This document shows, one piece after another, positions 60,901 through 64,000 of a stretch of DNA of 64,000 nt. Position 1 is the stretch's first letter. The number at the start of each line of letters is the position of its first letter. The DNA is taken from positions 62,001-126,000 of the forward strand of contig JAFAGC010000029.1 of the NCBI GenBank assembly GCA_023423065.1, read 5' to 3'. This DNA is from Pseudomonadota bacterium. GTDB lineage: Bacteria > Pseudomonadota > Gammaproteobacteria > Steroidobacterales > Steroidobacteraceae. The notes beneath the pieces were generated by a model, which searched no databases, was not told the origin of the DNA, and worked only from the letters and a program-made list of their open reading frames with translations. The position numbers were made by a program, and so were the translations under genes.

Positions 60901-61185
60901 CGCGAGACTCCAGGGGCAACGCTCAATCGATCCAAATCCAGACAGACTCCAGCCCACTCCCATCGGCCCGTTGCCTGCTTGGCTGTTATAAGAAAATGCA
61001 AGTGATGGCTGCATTCCCCGCGGGCCAGGCTGCACCCAGATTGGGATCGTGTAGGTAGCGGCGCCGGAGGGTGAAACACCCCAGCTCGCCGCCGTGCGCC
61101 CCATCTCCGCGTGGCCAGAAGTCGCCCAAGCGAGCGCAATCAAGGCGCCCCCCATCCAACGAAGCCTGGGTGGAGTCACTCGCAT
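55000..61185 (-). CDS. Giant SpvB/FG-GAP/Rhs polymorphic toxin
   Basis: 2061 residues. A Sec signal (MRVTPPRLRWMGGALIALAW, to about residue 27) precedes a SpvB/TcaC-type N-terminal domain (ATYTIPIWVQPGPRGMQPSL). A series of FG-GAP/VCBS-like calcium motifs follows (DFNGDGRTD, DYNGDGIQD, DVNGDGAAD, DWDGDGRTD). Many YD repeats (about residues 1150-1700) form the Rhs shell, and RFISADPYIADPSSTQGYNRYSYV marks the core end. The last 272 residues differ. ATG at 61185 has GGAGT upstream in transcript sense. GC is lower than in the rest of the window. Confidence 0.92.
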   Translation of the reverse strand: MRVTPPRLRWMGGALIALAWATSGHAEMGRTAASWGVSPSGAATYTIPIWVQPGPRGMQPSLAFSYNSQAGNGPMGVGWSLSGFGSIERCPWSLAEDGKDQAVKVDATDRFCLNGNKLRVTSGPVTDYGTLGAEYQTQIATFARVKSIDTVAAPGTGPLHFEVYTKDGRILEFGNSQDSRVVLSGTTVYRWLLSKVRDRDGNSYTITYHTNNSEGRVPLAVSWGPTTANGSTYQYRATFIYSDKSSTRDYVTVKQGSDSITTKKILDSVVIGYDANGSTYSPKRQYFLTYAPSPVTGRSRLTEIKECATGPSNCLKPTTIGYQNGAAGVSSSPTTAVASGNALVGKYDFNGDGRTDIAYYSGTLKVAFSTGAGFTAGVDTGITGAPLVGHFVASNKDGFLIDIGGTWSYVGYNGTSFSTASTGAPVATGTTSGTIVSDYNGDGIQDLVWSSNANSGGTWTGYANLRLNTTTGSASVPSFDSTVYQPFTVGLGNFGGNFVIVPYSGCPTTRLCDVNGDGAADLSALVVSTAGCSGGPGGCTPTQTGSDLVTSGSGYFLTNGTSGAAQPYLGIHFNDDRCTDSIKLSATTMKVHGCGSGAATVLTIPSAPVAVLDWDGDGRTDIAVNNGGVIGVYRSSGTTTAPFSSLETTSVPYNSGCTYLAADVEGDGLDELVCFSGSGVIYYSHNGNGSVGAGSGTSIFVTQWPDVASSFIDGYGVSVIPMYVATPQSNYIRGENTQLPLKDVTKTLLLVGRLRVSDGIGTSYDLDYTYKGARVHGRLGATAPTGTSETGSLDPKVLFGPEGKSAGFEEISIVDSRNGVKQRTTYKQLFPLTGMVWKFETFQPNATPISFAEIDNRVHELAPTETNNWRYFPYVFGSSTELREVGGDLDGDLITTRARTITYDFAYGNVLTDTIEVTDKDPIDPAYVAKSWKTITTNTYSSALTSGSDWCIGFVEKVVVEQSSTASGVETVTRTVGFERDDNSPEKCRVEKKKTEPLSEQYRVTETYGFDDFGNIDSVSVVGRSPVGGGYVDMPARTTLIDWGATGRSPVSVTDPSGATSTFAYNHDTATLLKVADSNSTPSNLIETSYEYDLFARKTKETAPDGTYTTWIYADCVSTGCVYPTHKLTITATAFDNLGGPIFSQYSYFDGFDRLFVTRTPLLSGEQWSETQYDALGRVHKQFMPCMTMSASISCRTGAVTNTYDILNRLTQSSRPQTEEESTPQLTTYEYQGRKLSVTDALGQTTSRVTNVDSSIRQIEDANHYRIFFTYDAAGNIKGITDSQPATRLSAVTIHYGVLPFHVEGTDSALGHYTRTYNSLGELIGWTDAKGQVFTATFDNLSRPLTHTGPGMSAAWEWGNGANNAYNKGLLKKVSSVDSAGTYEENYSYDNRTRLTTTAISIPGQGTFSYDYSYEAHKGWLDTLIYPESAGGYRLALRYAYQNGILKKVSDDSTEIAYWDADGANAWGQVTEETLGNGVVTTREFDSVTGRLSSIQSGQDGSPNNIQNLSYVYDLVGNVARRENSTLAENFYYGGVGLTDKLYRLEHSTLDNGSGENTNLSLEYDASGNIKEMISVDQPDRLISQSIVWTADNYPAQIIANGQIASFSYGPDRQRWKMNFDDGIHPLETTYYIGGLLEKVVVDGAVVFRHTIQGGRGPVALYSRWAGGSALRYVLADHQGSVDTLVDSSNVTHASFAAFGLRRDAMTWSGEPSAANRDALDQFTRQGYTYQTVLGSMGLNHMNGRVQDATTGRFISADPYIADPSSTQGYNRYSYVQNNPLSFSDPSGFNAVPDGCLQSDVCRDTIIDWSEADGQNPCMTPLGGWLTPGACGYATGLMGWGGAVADSMAWRNRYPPIDGVHCNGCNQTLAQQVLNYSPGYLRLIAEELGNAAAPFRENGDNPFTGRWLSQRELNDQKFFNVVNVAGAVETLAVRAAARASSGGAQYVYRGVHSGHPAYADAAAGRAVPGNLNGSVTPLEHNIGGPGVSASSPYTSWTTNMDKALQHANKTGPGGLMLRVPAGAPPPGASWQWVPSPNRIPGESEVLMKGVRDGCTVILCVR
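55003..55350 (-). other. C-terminal toxin domain, ADP-ribosyltransferase-like
   Basis: Residues about 1946-2061 contain YRGVHSGHP with Arg1949, SPYTSWTTNMDKAL with Ser near 1995, and GESEVLMKG with Glu2042/2044. The order Arg ... Ser-Thr/Trp-Thr ... Glu matches R-S-E ADP-ribosyltransferases found at the tips of other Rhs toxins. This is an inference from motif spacing; no structure or alignment was run. Confidence 0.6.
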
Positions 61186-61253
61186 CGCACACTCCTTTTT
61201 GTTGCGAGTCACGCCGCCGAAATCACGATGAGTAGTCATGCTCATGGAACACC

Positions 61254-63467
61254 TCAGTGCGACGCGGACAAGCTGATGGTCGCCGTCCCGAGAATCACGC
61301 CCGGATTACTGCTCTTTCGGATCTGAATGGTGAAACTGCACGAGGCCGACCTTGGGGATGGCCCACCTGCCACGGAGGCCCACGCCTGGCTGGTGCCAAG
61401 CGACGTCCATGTATTGAAGGTTCCACCTTGGCACGTTCCGCTACCCGGCGTTGCGCGCACTTCGAAGTTGCCCATGCCGCTCTTGGGCACTAGCCAGTCA
61501 CCCACATCGACACTGCCACTATTGAAAGTGGGTGAAATGATGATGTCACCCGCGCCGCTCAGCACGTACGTCGCGGTGGAAGAGAACGGGCCCGTCGTAT
61601 TGGTCACGCTGCGATTGCTGATCGTGATCGCGGTATCGGTCGTGAACGAATTCGAGCTTGCACCACCTGCGTTGTTCGCGGCGTCGCGAGCGCGCACCTG
61701 CACCGTGTAACTCGTGTTCGGCGATAGCCCTGTGAAATTTCTGCTGAGTGACACACCGTTCGAAGACCAAGCGCCGCCATTGAGTGAGGTTTCGTAGCTG
61801 GTCACGCCGACGTTGTCCGTCGCCGCGGCCCAGGTCGCGGTCGCACTCGTCCCAGTAATTGAGCTGAAGCCCGGCGTACCCGGCGCACTCGGCGCTATCG
61901 TGTCATTGGTCTTGAAGGACTTCGAACTGGCGCTGCCGGGATTATTCGCGGCGTCTTTCGCACGTACCTGCAGCGTGTAGTTTGTCGCGGGCGACAGCCC
62001 GGTCAGGCTCTTGGATGTCGACAGGCCATTCGATGTCCACGCTCCGCCGTTCAGCGAAGTTTCGTAACTTGTGACCCCGACGTTGTCGGTCGCCACTCCC
62101 CAACTCGCCGAAGCACTTATTCCAGTGATGCTGCTGATACTGGGGACTCCGGGTGCTCCGGGAGCAACGTTGTCGATCGTCGTGAAGGAATGCGAGTTCG
62201 CGGGGCCCGGATTATTCGCCGCGTCCTTGGCGCGAACCTGCAGTGTGTAGAGGGTGCCGCTCGTAAGCCCCGTCAGGTTCTTGCTAAGCGACGCCCCGTT
62301 CGAGGTCCATGCCCCGCCGTTCAGCGAAGTCTCGTAGCTAGTCACGGCGACATTGTCCGTCGCAGCGCTCCAGCTGGCCGTCGCCGATGTGGCGGTGATG
62401 CTAGTGAAGCCCGGCGTACCCGGGGCGCTGGGCGCGGTGGTGTCCGTGGTGATGAACGAATTGGAGCTCACGCTGCTCGTGTTGTTGGCGGCATCCTTCG
62501 CACGCACTTGCAACGTGTAATCGGTGGCGGCGGACAAGCCCGTGAGGTTTTTCGAGAGAGAGGCGCCGTTCGACGTCCAGGCACCGCCATTCAGCGATGT
62601 TTCATAGCTCGTAACCGCGACGTTGTCCGTGGAGGCAGTCCATGATGCGATCGCGGAGGTCTGGGTGATGCTGCTGAATCCCGGCGTACCGGGGGTACCC
62701 GGCGCGACATTGTCGAGCGTCATGAACGAATTCGAGCTAATAGCTCCAAGGTTGTTCGCGCCATCGCGCGCCCGCACCTGAAGCGTGTGATTCGTCGCAG
62801 ACGTGAAGCCGCCCAGGTTGACCGACAGCGACATCCCATTCGAAATCCAGGCTCCACCATCCAGGGAATATTCGTATCCGGTAACCGCCACATTGTCGGT
62901 CGCTGCGGTCCAACTCGCGGTCGCCGAAGTAGCAGTGATGCCGCTGAAGCTCGGAACGCCCGGCGCGGTGGGCGCGCCATTGTCGAGCGTGGTGAACGAA
63001 TTCGAGCTCGTGGGACCGTAGTTGTTGTTGCCGTCCTTCGCGCGTACATCGACGGTATATGTCGTTGCGCCCGTTAGCCCGCTCAACGAACCCGAAGTGG
63101 ACGTGGTCGCAATCCAGGAGCCGCCCGTGCGCCGGTACTCGTACCCCGTGACCGAGACGTTATCCGTCGCCGCGGCCCAGCTCACAGCCGCCGATGAGGC
63201 CGTGATCGAACTGAAACTGGGGGTTCCCGGCGCGGTTGGTGCACCGAGATCCGTGACGGTCGCCGAGGTGCGATTGCCGTTCTCGTCGTAGCCATAGGTG
63301 ATGTACGAGCCATCTGGATAGATGGCCTTCGTCACTCGCCCCGAGGCAGGGTCGACTTCGTAGGTGACTTGTACGGCGTGCGCCGTTGTGATGAGGACTA
63401 ATACGCTCGCGAGGACCGCGGCATAGTGCGCTCGCCGGACCTTCCGAATCGCCCCAAAATATTCCAT
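61254..63467 (-). CDS. Secreted protein with one YD repeat and six FN3 repeats
   Basis: 737 residues. A basic start and hydrophobic segment (about residues 15-31) form a signal. Residues 33-71 hold an Rhs-like YD motif (KAIYPDGSYITYGYDENGNRT). Six fibronectin type III repeats of about 90 residues follow, then a C-terminal domain with two cysteines. It probably acts as an exported binding or display protein for the neighbouring Rhs protein, whose gene starts 68 bases after its stop. ATG at 63467 has GGGAG upstream in transcript sense. Confidence 0.85.
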   Translation of the reverse strand: MEYFGAIRKVRRAHYAAVLASVLVLITTAHAVQVTYEVDPASGRVTKAIYPDGSYITYGYDENGNRTSATVTDLGAPTAPGTPSFSSITASSAAVSWAAATDNVSVTGYEYRRTGGSWIATTSTSGSLSGLTGATTYTVDVRAKDGNNNYGPTSSNSFTTLDNGAPTAPGVPSFSGITATSATASWTAATDNVAVTGYEYSLDGGAWISNGMSLSVNLGGFTSATNHTLQVRARDGANNLGAISSNSFMTLDNVAPGTPGTPGFSSITQTSAIASWTASTDNVAVTSYETSLNGGAWTSNGASLSKNLTGLSAATDYTLQVRAKDAANNTSSVSSNSFITTDTTAPSAPGTPGFTSITATSATASWSAATDNVAVTSYETSLNGGAWTSNGASLSKNLTGLTSGTLYTLQVRAKDAANNPGPANSHSFTTIDNVAPGAPGVPSISSITGISASASWGVATDNVGVTSYETSLNGGAWTSNGLSTSKSLTGLSPATNYTLQVRAKDAANNPGSASSKSFKTNDTIAPSAPGTPGFSSITGTSATATWAAATDNVGVTSYETSLNGGAWSSNGVSLSRNFTGLSPNTSYTVQVRARDAANNAGGASSNSFTTDTAITISNRSVTNTTGPFSSTATYVLSGAGDIIISPTFNSGSVDVGDWLVPKSGMGNFEVRATPGSGTCQGGTFNTWTSLGTSQAWASVAGGPSPRSASCSFTIQIRKSSNPGVILGTATISLSASH
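61640..63242 (-). repeat. Six tandem FN3-coding repeats of about 270 bases
   Basis: Each unit encodes the pattern APxAPGxPxFSSITxxSAxASWxAATDN...NNxxxxSSNSFTT. Units 3, 4, 5 and 6 share long identical stretches such as TSYETSLNGGAW. The first two units are more divergent (YEYRRTGGSW, YEYSLDGGAW). Unit number probably varies by recombination. Confidence 0.9.
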
Positions 63468-63635
63468 GGACGCTCCCTCGGCTTGTCATCGTCGCCATGG
63501 GAGCCTTCGTTGCTTCGATGCGCAGGCCATCACGCCCGGACGGGACGATGAACGTCCTCCAGGTGCGGCACATTACACATCACATACCGGCGCATCGAAT
63601 CGCACTTGTCGCGCGCAGCTAACTCCCTTCTCCGA

Positions 63636-63665
63636 TATGTACCAACGAACAGTTAGACGAGTCAA
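63636..63665 (-). promoter_or_regulatory. Possible promoter of the FN3-Rhs genes
   Basis: On the minus strand TTGACT (63665-63660), 18 bases, TACATA (63641-63636), in the 206-base gap before the FN3 gene. It would leave a 5' leader of about 160 bases. No other promoter-like pair was seen there. Confidence 0.35.
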
Positions 63666-63673
63666 TCAGGTAT

Positions 63674-64000
63674 TCATCTTTTTTTTATCCACCGGATCTC
63701 GCCGCCTTCACTAGTTAGCTCGTAGTCGCCCGGACCGTCGAGCTCGCCCTGGATGCCAGCGGGCGCAACTTTTTGCGCAACGTGTTTTGCTTCCGGTTCA
63801 TATAGATAGACCGGAGTCTTGCCGTCGGTGTATTCGTCCGCGGAGAAGCGAAGCGTGATGTTTTCTGAGAACAGCCATTGCTCCGAAGGAGCAGAAAGCG
63901 GGGAAGCCCGTAGGATGGCGGAGGTGAGCGACTCTCTCCAGGTGGAGTCGTCGCTGCAATCCTGGAGCTCGATAGATAGAACGCGCCCGCGCCTGTCTTG
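63674..64000 (-). CDS. Protein with TonB C-terminal-like segment, 5' end outside window
   Basis: About 108 C-terminal residues are visible, ending EGGEIRWIKKR. The stretch GRVLSIELQDCSDD ... AILRASPLSAPSEQWLFSENITLRFS resembles TonB C-terminal folds, in which a strand-helix-strand presents a phosphate-like end. A further 45-residue tail follows it. The N-terminal part and the start are outside the window, so a TonB energy-coupling role cannot be confirmed. Confidence 0.6.
   Translation of the reverse strand, partial: QDRRGRVLSIELQDCSDDSTWRESLTSAILRASPLSAPSEQWLFSENITLRFSADEYTDGKTPVYLYEPEAKHVAQKVAPAGIQGELDGPGDYELTSEGGEIRWIKKR

Noticed and set aside
61640..63242. Repeats as a CRISPR-like array
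   Set aside because: The repeats are 270 bases, translate in frame into FN3 domains and have no unique spacers.

Overview
The window looks like the chromosome of a high-GC free-living gammaproteobacterium. The evidence is gene content and order: engB next to cytochrome c4 and dsbA, dapF-DUF484-xerC-hslVU, DUF971-ubiE-ubiJ-ubiB, an algZ/algR-type LytTR pair, a complete trpEGDCFBA operon, and a 2-oxoacid:ferredoxin oxidoreductase cluster beside a fabH paralogue. A Steroidobacteraceae, Nevskiales or Xanthomonadales-like lineage would fit. That placement is inferred from synteny and composition, not from a marker-gene tree.

Layout. 1-5333: engB (cut by the window start), cytochrome c4, a DsbA-like oxidase, a CorA transporter, tRNA-Arg(CCG), a membrane-anchored cytochrome c, comM and ubiK. 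5474-7364: a nitrogen module with a sigma54 promoter, glnK, amtB and a strong terminator. 7530-12000: a DUF4124 protein, then a tightly overlapped dehydrogenase / LytS-type kinase / LytTR regulator operon, a truncated ferredoxin-reductase-like protein and a CoA-binding protein. 11942-15452: a minus-strand operon of GNAT, VOC and a GH106-like glycosidase. 15541-19956: dapF, DUF484, xerC, hslV, hslU. 20070-26413: small membrane protein, methyltransferase, lipoprotein hydrolase, S9 peptidase, pyrophosphatase, FabH paralogue, ribosomal protein bTHX. 26465-31192: korB, korA and a GltD-like flavoprotein. 31257-34872: DUF971 and three ubiquinone genes. 35122-42293: a large hybrid kinase, a membrane protein/XRE/GGT-like chain, a DUF6265-like protein and a PAP2 phosphatase. 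42358-50288: an MFS transporter and the whole trp operon with promoter, leader peptide and attenuator. 50337-53739: RidA-like protein, HerA-like ATPase and DUF2780.

From about 53740 to the end the sequence changes character. GC falls, most of it lies on the minus strand, and housekeeping genes stop. This accessory block holds a partial TonB-C-like gene, a secreted protein with six FN3 repeats and one YD repeat, and a 2061-residue SpvB/FG-GAP/Rhs protein. The Rhs protein has a distinct C-terminal domain resembling an ADP-ribosyltransferase. A likely immunity gene starts just after its stop codon, and a second small orphan gene follows. It reads as a horizontally acquired polymorphic-toxin locus.

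A second theme is a set of near-perfect palindromes of four sequence families, each placed directly after a stop codon between co-directional genes (17120, 19958, 38801, 50783 and 50839). One family occurs twice. No transposase is visible. They look like dispersed REP-like hairpin elements and may affect expression of the downstream gene.
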